Source of the DNA: JAFGPJ01 sp964612465
GTDB lineage: Bacteria > Planctomycetota > Phycisphaerae > Sedimentisphaerales > Anaerobacaceae
Assembly: GCA_964612465.1 (NCBI GenBank)
Contig: CAZTDF010000004.1
Coordinates: forward strand, 1 to 52,036
Direction: 5' to 3'
Length of the DNA stretch: 52,036 bases
The notes below the pieces were generated by a model. That model was not told the DNA's origin. It saw only the letters and a program-made list of their open reading frames with translations, and did not search any database. The position numbers were made by a program, and so were the translations under genes. This document shows, piece after piece, positions 34,760 through 44,479 of the stretch (position 1 is its first letter; each line of letters starts with the position of its first letter).

Positions 34760-36859
34760 ATGAGAACTTCCGGACGAGAGCAGCCCTGTGTACGGCTCGC
34801 CGCTTTGTATTTGGTTCTTGTCCTGTTCAGTTCTGTTGCCGCTGCGATCGATAAAGCCGGGATTGACGATAAACTTTCTGCCGTTGTCAACTACGAGCGC
34901 GGCATGGATACGCAGCCGCTGATAGCGGTAGAGCAGCTCATTCGCGATTCACAAGATCAGCCCGAACAACGTAAGTACATCGAGCGGCGATTGGCCGAGT
35001 TGCTGGCCGGCGCGACTCTCGAAGGAAAATCATTCATCTGCAAGCAGCTCTGGTTTATCGGCACGGCCGAGTCAGTGCCTGCCGTCGCGAAACTTCTGAC
35101 CGATGAGGAAACCGCCGATATGGCGTGCTATGCCATTGGACAGAATCCAAGCCCGGAAGCGGGGCGGGCTTTGCGCGATGCATTAGGCAAGGCCCCGTCG
35201 AAACTGCAGATGCGTATTATTAATCTTTTGGGTGACAGGCGTGATAGCCTGAGCGTCGGGGCGTTGGGTCGGCTCGTTTTCGGTGCAGAGAGTCAGGTAG
35301 CCGAAGCCGCCGTCGCGGCGCTGGGGAAAATCAGCGGTTCGGAAGCGATGGAAATATTGGTCCGGGCCAGAGCTGAAGGTGACTCGAACCTGAGATTCGC
35401 AGCGACGGATGCCTACCTGCGATGTGCCGAAAACCTCGCAGCCGAGGGCAAGACAGAGCAGGCGAGTGTGATCTATAAAGAATTGGCCGGGAAAGATGAA
35501 GCAGCGATTATTCGCAGTGCGGCGATAAAGGGTCTGGCCGATACTGGAGGGCAGGGGGCGGTAACCATAGTAATCGCGGCCCTGCAGGACCGGACCCGCA
35601 TGGTTAGAAGCATAGCCAGGGGCTGCGTTCGGACGATGCAGGGCGAGGATGTCACCGAATTGTTTGCATCCGAATTGTCCGGGAAATCGCCTGCCGAGCA
35701 GGTGCTGTTGATTGACGCTCTTGCGGACCGTGGCGACCCGGCTGCATTGTCCGCTATTACCGCACTGAGCAAGAGCGAGGATTCCAAGGTGAGAAAAACG
35801 GTGCTGCATGCCGTCGGGAAGCTTGGTGATGCTTCTTATGTGGATTTTCTCGTGCAGTCAGCCGCCGGGGCGAGCAATTCGGAGGAAAAGACCGCCGCGA
35901 TGAATAGTCTCAGTCAACTTCCCGGCGATGGTGTTGATGATGCGATAGTAAAAGCCATGCAGAGTTCACAGGCTTCGGCGCGTTCGGAATTGATTCAGGT
36001 GCTGTATGATCGCAATGCCGCAGGTGCGGTTCCCGCCTTGCTGGCCGAGGCGGAGAATCCTGATTCGAAGGTTCGCAGGGCGGCATTCAAAGCTCTGAGC
36101 AGGCTTGCGGGCGAGAAAGATATGCCGTCGCTTATAAATCTTCTTGTTCGGATGCAGGATGATAGCGGCCGCAGAGATGCCGAGAGGGCTGCCGTCGCAG
36201 TCTCTCGCAAAATTAGTGACGAGGAGGGGTGTGCCGATGCAGTCTTAGCTGCGCTGCGTGCAGAAGAAGGTGTATCTTTGAAGTGTTCTCTGCTGCGGGT
36301 TCTGGGGGGTATCGCGAATCCCAAGGCGCTCGAAACAATTGTCAGTGCTTCGAAAGAAACGGAACCGGCTGTGTGTGATACCGCCGTTCGAGCGCTGGCT
36401 AAATGGCCAGACGCAACAGCAGCCGAAGCCCTGCTTGGAATTTACCTACAGACAGACATCACTATACATCGCCTGCTGGCGCTTCGTGGTTTTGTGCGTC
36501 TGCTGGCTCTGCCGGTACAGAATCGCCCCGTGCAAAAAACGCTGGAAATGTGCCGCCGGGCGATGAGTCACGCTGACAGTATTGCCGAGAAAAAACTCGT
36601 GCTATCCGGTCTGGCCAATGTCGGCGACGCCGAAGCTCTGAAAATGGTCGAGTCGTTTCTGCAGACTGAAGAAATCCGTGCCGAGGCGGCCATAGCTGCG
36701 ATAAAAATCGCCGGGGCGATAGCGCGGACGAATCCCGGCAAAGCTGAAGTGGCGATGAACAAACTGCTTGCCGGTTTGCAGGATGAGAACTTACGCCGGC
36801 AAGCCGAAGGTGTCCTGCGACAAATCCAAGGGTCCCAAATCGACGTTCACGAACCATAG
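34760..36859 (+). CDS. Exported HEAT-repeat protein
   Basis: A 699-residue protein with a signal peptide (about 1-30, LAALYLVLVLFSSVAAA) followed almost wholly by HEAT/armadillo-type helical repeats, in units like AVAALGKISGSEAMEILVRA, VLHAVGKLGDASYVDFLV and RRAAFKALSRLAGEKDMPSL. Such repeats form a curved scaffold that binds other proteins; no enzymatic motif is visible. It sits 70 bases after the Gfo/Idh/MocA gene with AGAGGA before the ATG, so it may be co-transcribed and serve those proteins, but that is inference. Confidence 0.85.
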   Translation: MRTSGREQPCVRLAALYLVLVLFSSVAAAIDKAGIDDKLSAVVNYERGMDTQPLIAVEQLIRDSQDQPEQRKYIERRLAELLAGATLEGKSFICKQLWFIGTAESVPAVAKLLTDEETADMACYAIGQNPSPEAGRALRDALGKAPSKLQMRIINLLGDRRDSLSVGALGRLVFGAESQVAEAAVAALGKISGSEAMEILVRARAEGDSNLRFAATDAYLRCAENLAAEGKTEQASVIYKELAGKDEAAIIRSAAIKGLADTGGQGAVTIVIAALQDRTRMVRSIARGCVRTMQGEDVTELFASELSGKSPAEQVLLIDALADRGDPAALSAITALSKSEDSKVRKTVLHAVGKLGDASYVDFLVQSAAGASNSEEKTAAMNSLSQLPGDGVDDAIVKAMQSSQASARSELIQVLYDRNAAGAVPALLAEAENPDSKVRRAAFKALSRLAGEKDMPSLINLLVRMQDDSGRRDAERAAVAVSRKISDEEGCADAVLAALRAEEGVSLKCSLLRVLGGIANPKALETIVSASKETEPAVCDTAVRALAKWPDATAAEALLGIYLQTDITIHRLLALRGFVRLLALPVQNRPVQKTLEMCRRAMSHADSIAEKKLVLSGLANVGDAEALKMVESFLQTEEIRAEAAIAAIKIAGAIARTNPGKAEVAMNKLLAGLQDENLRRQAEGVLRQIQGSQIDVHEP

Positions 36860-36882
36860 GCGATCGCGACAGCGTTTTTTCT

Positions 36883-36910
36883 TTGACTTATGACTTGGCG
36901 GACGTATAGT
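36883..36910 (+). promoter_or_regulatory. Promoter upstream of the prepilin remnant and sugar isomerase
   Basis: TTGACT (36883-36888) and TATAGT (36905-36910) are 16 bases apart. It would transcribe the 19-codon prepilin remnant and then the isomerase gene. Confidence 0.45.
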
Positions 36911-36961
36911 GTTCTCATGTCGTCTGTATTGGCTTTGGTATATTAAAGGTGGTGTGCAATC

Positions 36962-37021
36962 ATGCATAGACGAAGGGGATTTACTTTGATTGAGCTACTG
37001 GTCGTGATTACCGTTCGATAA
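36962..37021 (+). pseudogene. Truncated type IV prepilin-type leader
   Basis: ATG 36962 opens MHRRRGFTLIELLVVITVR, then a stop at 37019-37021. RRGFTLIELLVVI is the classic prepilin N-terminal cleavage/methylation motif (basic residues, G before F, E at +5 of the mature protein). Normally more than 100 residues follow; here the protein ends within the hydrophobic helix. A good ribosome site (AAAGGTGG) and a promoter are kept. It is most simply a deletion remnant of a DUF1559-type or other pseudopilin gene; the next gene starts 31 bases after the stop. Confidence 0.7.
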
Positions 37022-37051
37022 ATTACGAATCACAAGTAAGGAGATTATGAA

Positions 37052-37876
37052 ATGGCAAAAGTGTCGATTGGAGTGAATACGGAGTTTGTCCGGCATGCCG
37101 ACAAGGGCTTTGAATGGGCTGTGGATAAGGCTGCTGAGCTGGGATACGAATACGTCGAACCCTGGGTCCACTGGGGCCGCGAGCTGATGAGCGAGGCCGG
37201 TTACTACATGACTGTTTCGATGCTGGACGATCCTTACCGCATCAAGCGGGCGTGCGAAAAGGCGGGGATAAAGCTATCCGGCCTGTCGTCGCACACGGCG
37301 CTTTGCAGGCCCGACATCAGCGGCAACTATCTAAAGCAGGCGATTCGTTTCGCTGCCGAGTGTGGCGCTCCCGTAGTCAATACGGACGAAGGCCCGAAAC
37401 CGCCCTGGACCACGGAAGCCGAAGACCACGTCCTGATGCGTTATGTGCTAACCGAGGCGGCGGCGGTTGCCGAGCCGCGAGGAATACTGATCGGACTGGA
37501 GCCGCACCAGCAGTACAGCAAGACTCCCAACGGCCTGGACAAAATCTGCAAGCTGGTTGACTCGCCCGCTATTGGGGTCAATTTCGATACCGGCAATTCT
37601 TACCTGAGCGGCGAGGATCCGGTTAAATGGCTTAAGCGGGTCAAAGACAAGCTCGTGCACGTTCACGCCAAGGATATTTCGATCAAGCAGTCCGAGGACG
37701 AGCGCGGTAAAGTGACGGGCACGCCGTCCGGTTGCGCCTGCGGCGACGGTGTCATCGACTGGAAGAGCGTCATCGAAGCGTGCAAGGAAGCGCCTCGTGA
37801 CTTAGTGCTGAGCGTCGAGTGTGGAACAATCGAACAGGCCGAGCGAAGTATCGAACATCTAAAGAAATTCGTCTGA
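37052..37876 (+). CDS. Sugar phosphate isomerase/epimerase (xylose isomerase-like TIM barrel)
   Basis: A 274-residue AP-endonuclease-family-2-type TIM barrel, which in this family isomerises or epimerises sugars using one or two metal ions. Candidate ligands are E150 (IGLEPHQQY), D179 (NFDTGNSYL), the HVHAKD histidines near 204-206 and a glutamate in LSVECGT near 254. There is no signal peptide, so it is cytoplasmic. AAGGAG precedes ATG 37052. It is followed 25 bases later by the sulfatase and so probably part of one operon of sugar processing. Confidence 0.88.
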   Translation: MAKVSIGVNTEFVRHADKGFEWAVDKAAELGYEYVEPWVHWGRELMSEAGYYMTVSMLDDPYRIKRACEKAGIKLSGLSSHTALCRPDISGNYLKQAIRFAAECGAPVVNTDEGPKPPWTTEAEDHVLMRYVLTEAAAVAEPRGILIGLEPHQQYSKTPNGLDKICKLVDSPAIGVNFDTGNSYLSGEDPVKWLKRVKDKLVHVHAKDISIKQSEDERGKVTGTPSGCACGDGVIDWKSVIEACKEAPRDLVLSVECGTIEQAERSIEHLKKFV

Positions 37877-37901
37877 CGGGCAGTTTGCTGCAGAGCATGA
37901 T

Positions 37902-39383
37902 ATGGGTGGTTTTATGGAAGATCGCAGTTCCAGAAGGCGGTTCTTGCGCACAGCAGTGGTTGGGGCTGCTTCGGCTGCTGTAACGCGAAAGTTGTCCTGG
38001 GCGGAAAGTTCGGCTATAAACAATCCTGCCGGTAAGCCGAACCTTGTCTATATCTTCGCTGACCAGTGGCGAGCCCAGGCGACAGGCTATGCGGGGAACG
38101 AACAAGTCAAGACGCCAAACCTTGACAAGCTGGCGAAAGAAAGTATCAATTTCAGCAACGCCGTATCCGGCTGTCCGGTCTGCAGCCCCTACCGCGCCAG
38201 CTTGATGACGGGACAATACTGGCTCACCCATGGCGTCTTCCACAACGACAAACCCTTGAATCCCGATGCGACAACAATCGGCAAGACCTACAAGCGGGCC
38301 GGTTATAAAACGGGATATATCGGTAAATGGCACCTGAATGGCCACGATAGGGATACATCTCTCCAGGTTGGCAGAAGCGCTTTTATTCCCGAAGAGAGAA
38401 GGCAGGGCTTTGACTTCTGGCGGGTATGCGAATGCACCCATAATTATAATCGTTCGCTTTACTATGCCGAAACGTCTGTCGAGCGTTACTGGGACGGTTA
38501 CGACGCTGTCGCTCAGACTCGCGAAGCTCAGCAGTACATTCGCCGGCATGCGAACAAGTCACCCTTCGTTCTGTTCATGTCGTGGGGCCCGCCGCACGCC
38601 CCGTACCAGACAGCGCCGGAGAAGTACCGCGGCATGTTTGATCCGGCAAAAGTCAGCGTTCACCCCAACGTCCCTGAGTCATTGAGGGAGAAAGCCCGGA
38701 AGGAGTTGGCCGGTTATTACGCGCATATTGCCGCACTGGATGACTGTATCGGAGATGTTCTCGATACCTTGAAAGAATGCCGGATTGAAGAGAATACCAT
38801 TTTCGTCTTTACCTCCGATCACGGTGATATGTTGCGTTCTCACGGCCATACAAAGAAACAAAAGCCGTGGGACGAGTCGGTCAGAATTCCGCTGCTGCTC
38901 CGCTATCCTGCGATGCATAGCAAGTCCGGCAGGACAATCGATATGCCGATAAATACGCCGGATATTATGCCGACACTGCTTGGCCTGAGCGGCATCGACG
39001 TTCCCGATTCGGTTGAGGGCAGGGATTTTTCAGGGGTAATCAAGGGGACAGAGCCGCCCAATAACGATGCGGTTTTGATTATGTGCCCTGTGCCGTTTCA
39101 TCAATGGAATTACCAGCGGGGCGGTCGGGAGTATCGGGGCGTACGCACGAGACGTTACACCTATGTGCGTGACCTCAAGGGGCCGTGGCTACTATACGAT
39201 AATAAGGCGGATCCGTATCAATTGAAAAATCTGTGTAACGATCCGAAGTATGCGAAAATTCAGCAAGAGCTGGAAACGATACTATTTCGAAAACTCAAAG
39301 AGACGAACGATAAGTTCCTTCCCGGCCCGGAATACATGGCTAAGTGGAATTACCAATGGGATGGAAATGATGCTCCCTTGTGA
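37902..39383 (+). CDS. Tat-exported sulfatase (type I, formylglycine)
   Basis: Hydrolyses sulfate esters, here probably of sulfated polysaccharides or their oligomers, outside the cytoplasm. The leader SRRRFLRTAVVGAASAAV is a twin-arginine signal. The active-site motif CSPYRASLMTG gives C94, converted to formylglycine, with R98. Metal-site sequences are NLVYIFADQWRA and FVFTSDHGDML. At 493 residues its length is normal. A formylglycine-generating enzyme is not in the window. Start is ATG 37902 or 37914; the latter has GGTGG a few bases upstream. It follows the isomerase by 25 bases and overlaps no other gene. Confidence 0.92.
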   Translation: MGGFMEDRSSRRRFLRTAVVGAASAAVTRKLSWAESSAINNPAGKPNLVYIFADQWRAQATGYAGNEQVKTPNLDKLAKESINFSNAVSGCPVCSPYRASLMTGQYWLTHGVFHNDKPLNPDATTIGKTYKRAGYKTGYIGKWHLNGHDRDTSLQVGRSAFIPEERRQGFDFWRVCECTHNYNRSLYYAETSVERYWDGYDAVAQTREAQQYIRRHANKSPFVLFMSWGPPHAPYQTAPEKYRGMFDPAKVSVHPNVPESLREKARKELAGYYAHIAALDDCIGDVLDTLKECRIEENTIFVFTSDHGDMLRSHGHTKKQKPWDESVRIPLLLRYPAMHSKSGRTIDMPINTPDIMPTLLGLSGIDVPDSVEGRDFSGVIKGTEPPNNDAVLIMCPVPFHQWNYQRGGREYRGVRTRRYTYVRDLKGPWLLYDNKADPYQLKNLCNDPKYAKIQQELETILFRKLKETNDKFLPGPEYMAKWNYQWDGNDAPL

Positions 39384-39415
39384 GGGCGTTTGGAAATACT
39401 AAAGGAGATGCTGTT

Positions 39416-40354
39416 ATGGAAAAATTCAGGAATGTCACTATTCTCTTGCTTTTGGCTTTTGGCTTTTTGACGCTGTCCGATACAGCGATGGCTGAAGAGC
39501 CGATGCGTATTGCTATGGAGGCGAATTCCGTATCGGTTCTCCGGGGACAGCGTAGCGTACTCCGCTATCGTTACGAGGATGTGCCTTTCAAGCCGTACGT
39601 GCAGCAGTTGTATTCGCCGAGCGGGATTAACATTTTGCGCGATGCACCACACGACCACCTTCACCACCATGCTCTGATGTACGCGGTTGCAGTGGACGGC
39701 GTGAATTTCTGGGAAGAGCAGACAGATCCGGGCCGGCAACTGCACAAGCGTTTTGGCGATATGAGAATTGACAAGAACGGTGATGTACCCGGCGCAGGAT
39801 TCACCGAGCAGATCGACTGGATCAATCCCGGCAGCCGGGAGCTGTTGCTGAAGGAGCGCCGCTCAATCAAAGTCTGTCAAATGGACGACGTCAAGGCCAC
39901 GTTTTTGAGCTGGCAATCCAGCCTCGCAGTGCCATCGGGCAAGAAATCTATGACGCTCACAGGCTCGCATTATTTCGGTTTGGGCATGCGATTTTTAGAG
40001 TCGATGGACACGGGGGGAGAATTTCTCAACGCCGCCGATCAGGCAGGTGAGATTGTCCGGGGCACCGAACAGCTTACCCGGGCGGATTGGTGCGCCTATA
40101 CTGCCGAGGCGGACGGCAAGACTGTAACAATAGCGATGTTCGGTCATCCGGAAAATCTGCGCCATCCGACGCATTGGTTCACAATGACCACACCTTTCGC
40201 CTACCTGGCGGCAACGCTCAACCTGCACAAGGAGCCGCTGGAGGTGACTTCGGACAAACCGTTGGTATTACGCTATGCTGTGGCTGTGTGGGACGGCCGG
40301 ATCGACAAGAGCAAAATCGATCAGATTTACCGCCGGTGGATTGACAGTCAATGA
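39416..40354 (+). CDS. DUF6807 (PmoA-like) family exported protein
   Basis: A 312-residue protein with a signal peptide (about 1-24, NVTILLLLAFGFLTL). It matches the DUF6807 family, often labelled PmoA-like in planctomycete annotations: KPYVQQLYSPSGINILRD, HDHLHHHALMYAVAVDGVNF, and TVTIAMFGHPENLRHPTHWF. The HDHLHHH stretch suggests metal or ligand binding. Members cluster with sulfatases and oxidoreductases of sugar catabolism, as here. Function is unproven. AAGGAG precedes ATG 39416; upstream in-frame starts overlap the sulfatase gene and lack a site. Confidence 0.85.
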   Translation: MEKFRNVTILLLLAFGFLTLSDTAMAEEPMRIAMEANSVSVLRGQRSVLRYRYEDVPFKPYVQQLYSPSGINILRDAPHDHLHHHALMYAVAVDGVNFWEEQTDPGRQLHKRFGDMRIDKNGDVPGAGFTEQIDWINPGSRELLLKERRSIKVCQMDDVKATFLSWQSSLAVPSGKKSMTLTGSHYFGLGMRFLESMDTGGEFLNAADQAGEIVRGTEQLTRADWCAYTAEADGKTVTIAMFGHPENLRHPTHWFTMTTPFAYLAATLNLHKEPLEVTSDKPLVLRYAVAVWDGRIDKSKIDQIYRRWIDSQ

Positions 40355-40386
40355 CGTCATGTAAATTTATTCTTCCGATTTCAATG

Positions 40387-40412
40387 CCACCAGTTTTAAC
40401 TGGTGGTTCTTT
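40387..40412 (+). terminator. Rho-independent terminator after the sugar run
   Basis: CCACCAG and CTGGTGG form a stem around TTTTAA (40387-40406), followed by TTCTTT. It lies 33 bases after the DUF6807 stop. Confidence 0.7.
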
Positions 40413-40440
40413 ACTCAAAATCAGGACACGAATCCACTTT

Positions 40441-40608
40441 CTATAAAAGGCTGTGTGAGGGCGTGATTCCAAATTGGTTGAAGAAGGTGGAACTGCCTTC
40501 CGATTTGTCTTGCTCTTTCTTGTTATTTGAGACCATAGGATAACACATCTCGCACGTAGCAACAGATTTCTCCCGACGCCTTGCTTCGTCTGTGGGGGAT
40601 TTACTCAT
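40441..40608 (-). CDS. Small protein with a CxxC motif, hypothetical
   Basis: A reverse-strand frame from ATG 40608 to a stop at 40443-40441, 55 residues. The sequence is protein-like: hydrophilic N-terminus MSKSPTDEARRREKS, a central CEMC (residues 19-22), and a polar C-terminus (STFFNQFGITPSHSLL). TAAGGAT is about 11 bases upstream of the ATG. It is too short to place in a family. It converges on the terminator at 40387. Two cysteines spaced CxxC could bind a metal or be redox-active. Confidence 0.42.
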   Translation of the reverse strand: MSKSPTDEARRREKSVATCEMCYPMVSNNKKEQDKSEGSSTFFNQFGITPSHSLL

Positions 40609-40869
40609 TTTAAAGAAATCCTTAAGACAACCGCAGTAAAATCGTGAATTTGAAAGTCTGTTAATTGGACACAGTAGCTTCTACAGCATGAAAATTGCTA
40701 TAATGCTGTTACTTTCGAGAGCGCCGAGTAAACTTTCAGGAAATTTAAATAGCGACCTTATTGGTGAAGGTTGTTTTTTCTTTTGTTGCGGATATATTTA
40801 GATTATACTTATGCGAATTGGAACTGATACAAAACTAAAATCGTTATTCAGGATATTTGGAGACAGGCG
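40609..40869. other. Intergenic region before the MscK-like gene
   Basis: AT-rich; no reading frame or hairpin that I would call. GGAG at 40858 is the ribosome site of the next gene. Confidence 0.4.
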
Positions 40870-43800
40870 ATGTCCTACGGGCGATTAGCAAAATTTATGC
40901 CAAATAAAAAGAGAGTCGGGGTCTCTGCGGTGACGTTTGCAGTTATCCTGATTCTCGTTGAATCCGTTTGCCTCTGTGCTCAGGCGCAGCAGAATCTCGC
41001 AGCGGTTGCCGGACAGGCACAGGATGCCAACGCGGTTATCGCGACCACTCCGATGCCTCAGAGTGCCCCGATTACCGATACGGCTGCTCAGCTAACCGAT
41101 GAGGAACTCAAGGATAAGAAAAAGCAAATCTCCGAATCGCAGGAATTGAGCGACGAGGTAAAAGCTAAAATTGCTGAGGTGTACGATAAGGCAATCACTC
41201 AACTGAAAACAGCAACAGATTATGAAGCCAGGAAACAGCAATATAGTCAGGCGAGGCAAGATGCGCCGGAGACTCTGGCCAAGACCAAAGAGCTACTCGC
41301 CGGGCAGACGGCCATTACTCATCCCGAGGCGCCGCCTGAGACCACTCTAACACAAGCTGAACAAGCTCTTACAGCGGCAAGATTAGCCCTTGAAGAAGCC
41401 AGGAAAAACGTTGACACCTGGGAAAGCGAGCCGAAGAGACGCGCCGAGCGGCGTACCAAAATCCCTGAGGAATCGAACACCGCCAAGCAAAAACTTGAGG
41501 AGGTCACGGCCAAACTTGCGACTCCCGAGGCGGAAGGCCAAATAACCGAACAAACGCAGGCCAATCGAATACTGCTGTTTACTCAGCAGCGCACCCTGGA
41601 CAGTCAGATAGCCGCCAACACCGAGGAGCTGCTGTTTTATGACGCTGCCAGTGACCTGCTTGCGGCACGAAGAGATTTGGCTGCCCGGCAATTGGCGGCG
41701 GCGGAAAAGGTGGTCGAATTCTGGCAGCAAAAGGCCGGCGCCTTGCGGCTAAAAGAGGCCGAAGCTGCCAAGAAAGAAGCTATTCGCGCCCAAGAAGAAA
41801 CAAAATTCGATGATCCCGCAATTAAAAAGATTGCCGAAGAAAACGCTAAGCTCGCGGGAATCCAGACCAAGCTGGTGACCGATGTGCAGGCTGTTACGAA
41901 ATATTCCGAAGAGATTGACGCAAAGCTTGCCGCGGAGAAAAAGAGCTTTACTGATTTGCGTGCCAAAGTCGAGACGGCCGGGAGAGTCACGGATACTATG
42001 GGAATGGTTCTGCTGGGACAGCGCGAGAAGCTGCCCAGCATAAGCCATAACCTGCGGAAGATACGAGGCCGGCCTGCGGAGATCTCGCTGTCTCAGTTCC
42101 ATGAAATGGAGCAGGATAAGAAATGGTTGGAACTAAGCGATCTCACAGATGAGATGGAAGCAATTCTTGCCCAGCTCGATTCTACTGTCGGCGATGAGAA
42201 GCGCGAGGCCATCCGGAAACAGGCAACCATTTACTTCGAGAGCCAGCGTAAGACGCTCAGGGCGATTGCCGATCTGTATGGGGACTATTCTGCGAAGCTG
42301 GCGAATCTCGACGCCAGGGAGCGCGAGTACGTGACCACGGTCCGGGAGTATGCGGACTTCATCGATGCGAACATTCTTTGGGTCAAGAGCAGCCTGCCGT
42401 TGCGTTTATCCGACCTTCGCGAGAGCGTCTCCGCTTTGGGTTGGTTGTTTTCCGCCGGCAACTGGCGCCAGGTAGCGGCTGTTCTGTGGGCGGATTTCAA
42501 TAGTAGCGTCTCAGTATATTTGGCATCTCTGCTGGTTGTCGTTTCTTTGATAGTGCTTCATCCGAAAGCGCACGGAGCTATCGAGGCTCTCAGCGAAAAA
42601 GTCCGTCAGGTACAGACCGACAGTTTCCTGCATACGTTCAAGACACTGATACTGACGGTTTTTCTGGCGGGGACGTGGCCGGTCGTCTTGTTCCTGTTGT
42701 GGTGGCGTCTTAGCGCGGCCGCACCGGTCAATGACTTCTCGCTGGCGCTCGCTTCAGGTTTACTGGCGCTTGTGCCGGTTGTTTTCACGCTAAATTTCCT
42801 TCGGTACTGTGTTATACCCCGAGGTCTGGCTCATGACCATTTGCGGATGCGTCAGGAGCCGCTATCTTTCCTCCGACGGCTGCTCGGTTGGTACCTCGTA
42901 CTAATAATTCCGATCACATTGATCGTCCATATCATGCAAACGCAGCAGAAGGATGAACTGTGGTATAACTCAGCAGGCCGTCTGTTCTTTATGGCGCACT
43001 TGATTTTGCTGGCGTTGCTGCAAATGCTGCTGCTGCGTCCAACCGGGCCATTGATTGGCCCCTACCTCAAGCAGGGGCGGGGCGGCTGGCTGGAACGCCT
43101 GCGTTACATCTGGTATCCGCTGAGCTTCATCCTGCCGGTGATATTTGCAGTGCTGGCCGGCATGGGCTATTTCTATGCGACTCGGCATCTTTATGAGAAG
43201 CTGATAATCACAATCATACTGATTTTGCTGACAATCCTGGTCAGAGCTATGTTCGTTCGCTGGCTGATGGTTGCTCAACGCAGACTTGCTCTGCTTGAGC
43301 GTCAGAAACGTGATGCAGCCGAGCAGGAGACTCAAGAGCAGGGAGAATCTGCTTTTTTGGAAGAGTCGCCGCAGAACAAGCCCAAAGACGACGAAACGAC
43401 GATCTTTCAGATATCGAGGCAAACGCGGCGGCTCATCGATGCGTTGACGCTTCTGGTTCCGTTGGGTGGAATGTGGTACGTTTGGAATGATGTCCTGCCG
43501 GCACTGGGCGCTCTGGCTAAAATTGAACTGTGGAAAATGGGCGCCGATTATACGGTAACTCTTGGATCTCTGGCGATGGCTCTTGTCATAGTTGTGTTAA
43601 CCGTAATTGTTACCCGAAATGTCCCCGGTTTGCTGGAAATCGTCATCTTAAGGTGGCTTCCGCTTGACCGCGGCATCCGCTTCGCCATCATTACGCTATT
43701 CCGCTATACGCTGGCCATCGTCGGCACAGTACTGGCCTTCAGTAAGATCGGAATCGGCTGGTCGAAAGTCCAGTGGCTAATCGCCGCTATGACCGTCGGG

Positions 43801-44370
43801 CTTGGCTTCGGACTGCAGGAAATCTTTGCCAATTTCGTCAGCGGTCTGATCATCCTTTTCGAACAGCCAATCCGCGTCGATGATGTGGTTACAATCGGTG
43901 AAGTGACGGGAAAAGTTTCGAAGATCAGAATCCGGGCGACTACCATTCGCAGGTGGGACCAACGCGAGCTTATCGTGCCCAACAAGGAGTTCATCACGGG
44001 ACACCTTATTAACTGGACCTTGTCGGACAACGTCCTGCGACAGGAATTCTCCGTGGGTATCGCCTATGGCTCGGATATCGTCAAAGCCGAGAAAATTCTC
44101 TATGAAGTGGCCGCAGCTAATCCAATGGTCCTGGTGGACCCAAAACCCATGGTTATTTTCAGAGGATTCGGGGACAACAGCCTGAGCTTCGATCTGCGAT
44201 TGTATATCTCCGGAATGGAAAAATGGATTCCCGTTTGGCATCAGATCAACTGTGCGATCGACACAGAGTTCCGGAAGGCCGGTATCGAAATCGCATTTCC
44301 ACAGCATGATCTTCATATCCGCTCCATCGATAAGAGCATACCGATTAATATAAATAAGCCGGGAAATTAG
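40870..44370 (+). CDS. MscK/KefA-like large mechanosensitive channel
   Basis: A 1166-residue inner-membrane channel that opens under membrane tension to release solutes. It has a signal peptide (about 20-38, VSAVTFAVILILVESVC), then a long periplasmic region rich in coiled-coil (residues about 75-450; for example AEAAKKEAIRAQEETKF), then about eleven membrane helices, and a C-terminal MscS domain (about 980-1150) with the pore helix around VGLGFGLQEIFANFVSG and IRATTIRRWDQRELIVPN. The overall build matches MscK. GGAG lies 9 bases before the ATG. It stands alone between the sugar run and the second GH51. Confidence 0.9.
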   Translation: MSYGRLAKFMPNKKRVGVSAVTFAVILILVESVCLCAQAQQNLAAVAGQAQDANAVIATTPMPQSAPITDTAAQLTDEELKDKKKQISESQELSDEVKAKIAEVYDKAITQLKTATDYEARKQQYSQARQDAPETLAKTKELLAGQTAITHPEAPPETTLTQAEQALTAARLALEEARKNVDTWESEPKRRAERRTKIPEESNTAKQKLEEVTAKLATPEAEGQITEQTQANRILLFTQQRTLDSQIAANTEELLFYDAASDLLAARRDLAARQLAAAEKVVEFWQQKAGALRLKEAEAAKKEAIRAQEETKFDDPAIKKIAEENAKLAGIQTKLVTDVQAVTKYSEEIDAKLAAEKKSFTDLRAKVETAGRVTDTMGMVLLGQREKLPSISHNLRKIRGRPAEISLSQFHEMEQDKKWLELSDLTDEMEAILAQLDSTVGDEKREAIRKQATIYFESQRKTLRAIADLYGDYSAKLANLDAREREYVTTVREYADFIDANILWVKSSLPLRLSDLRESVSALGWLFSAGNWRQVAAVLWADFNSSVSVYLASLLVVVSLIVLHPKAHGAIEALSEKVRQVQTDSFLHTFKTLILTVFLAGTWPVVLFLLWWRLSAAAPVNDFSLALASGLLALVPVVFTLNFLRYCVIPRGLAHDHLRMRQEPLSFLRRLLGWYLVLIIPITLIVHIMQTQQKDELWYNSAGRLFFMAHLILLALLQMLLLRPTGPLIGPYLKQGRGGWLERLRYIWYPLSFILPVIFAVLAGMGYFYATRHLYEKLIITIILILLTILVRAMFVRWLMVAQRRLALLERQKRDAAEQETQEQGESAFLEESPQNKPKDDETTIFQISRQTRRLIDALTLLVPLGGMWYVWNDVLPALGALAKIELWKMGADYTVTLGSLAMALVIVVLTVIVTRNVPGLLEIVILRWLPLDRGIRFAIITLFRYTLAIVGTVLAFSKIGIGWSKVQWLIAAMTVGLGFGLQEIFANFVSGLIILFEQPIRVDDVVTIGEVTGKVSKIRIRATTIRRWDQRELIVPNKEFITGHLINWTLSDNVLRQEFSVGIAYGSDIVKAEKILYEVAAANPMVLVDPKPMVIFRGFGDNSLSFDLRLYISGMEKWIPVWHQINCAIDTEFRKAGIEIAFPQHDLHIRSIDKSIPININKPGN

Positions 44371-44479
44371 TCCGGTTTTTTCTCTGAAAATATGGATTAA
44401 AATATATATATTTTACGCTACTGATTTTTATGAAAAAACTACAATATATATCACAAACCGATAAGCTTGTAGAAAGGTT

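Noticed and set aside
44341..44380. Possible terminator after the MscK-like gene (CCGG ... CCGG then T6)
   Set aside because: The stem is only 4 bp and self-complementary by composition, so I do not list it as a feature.
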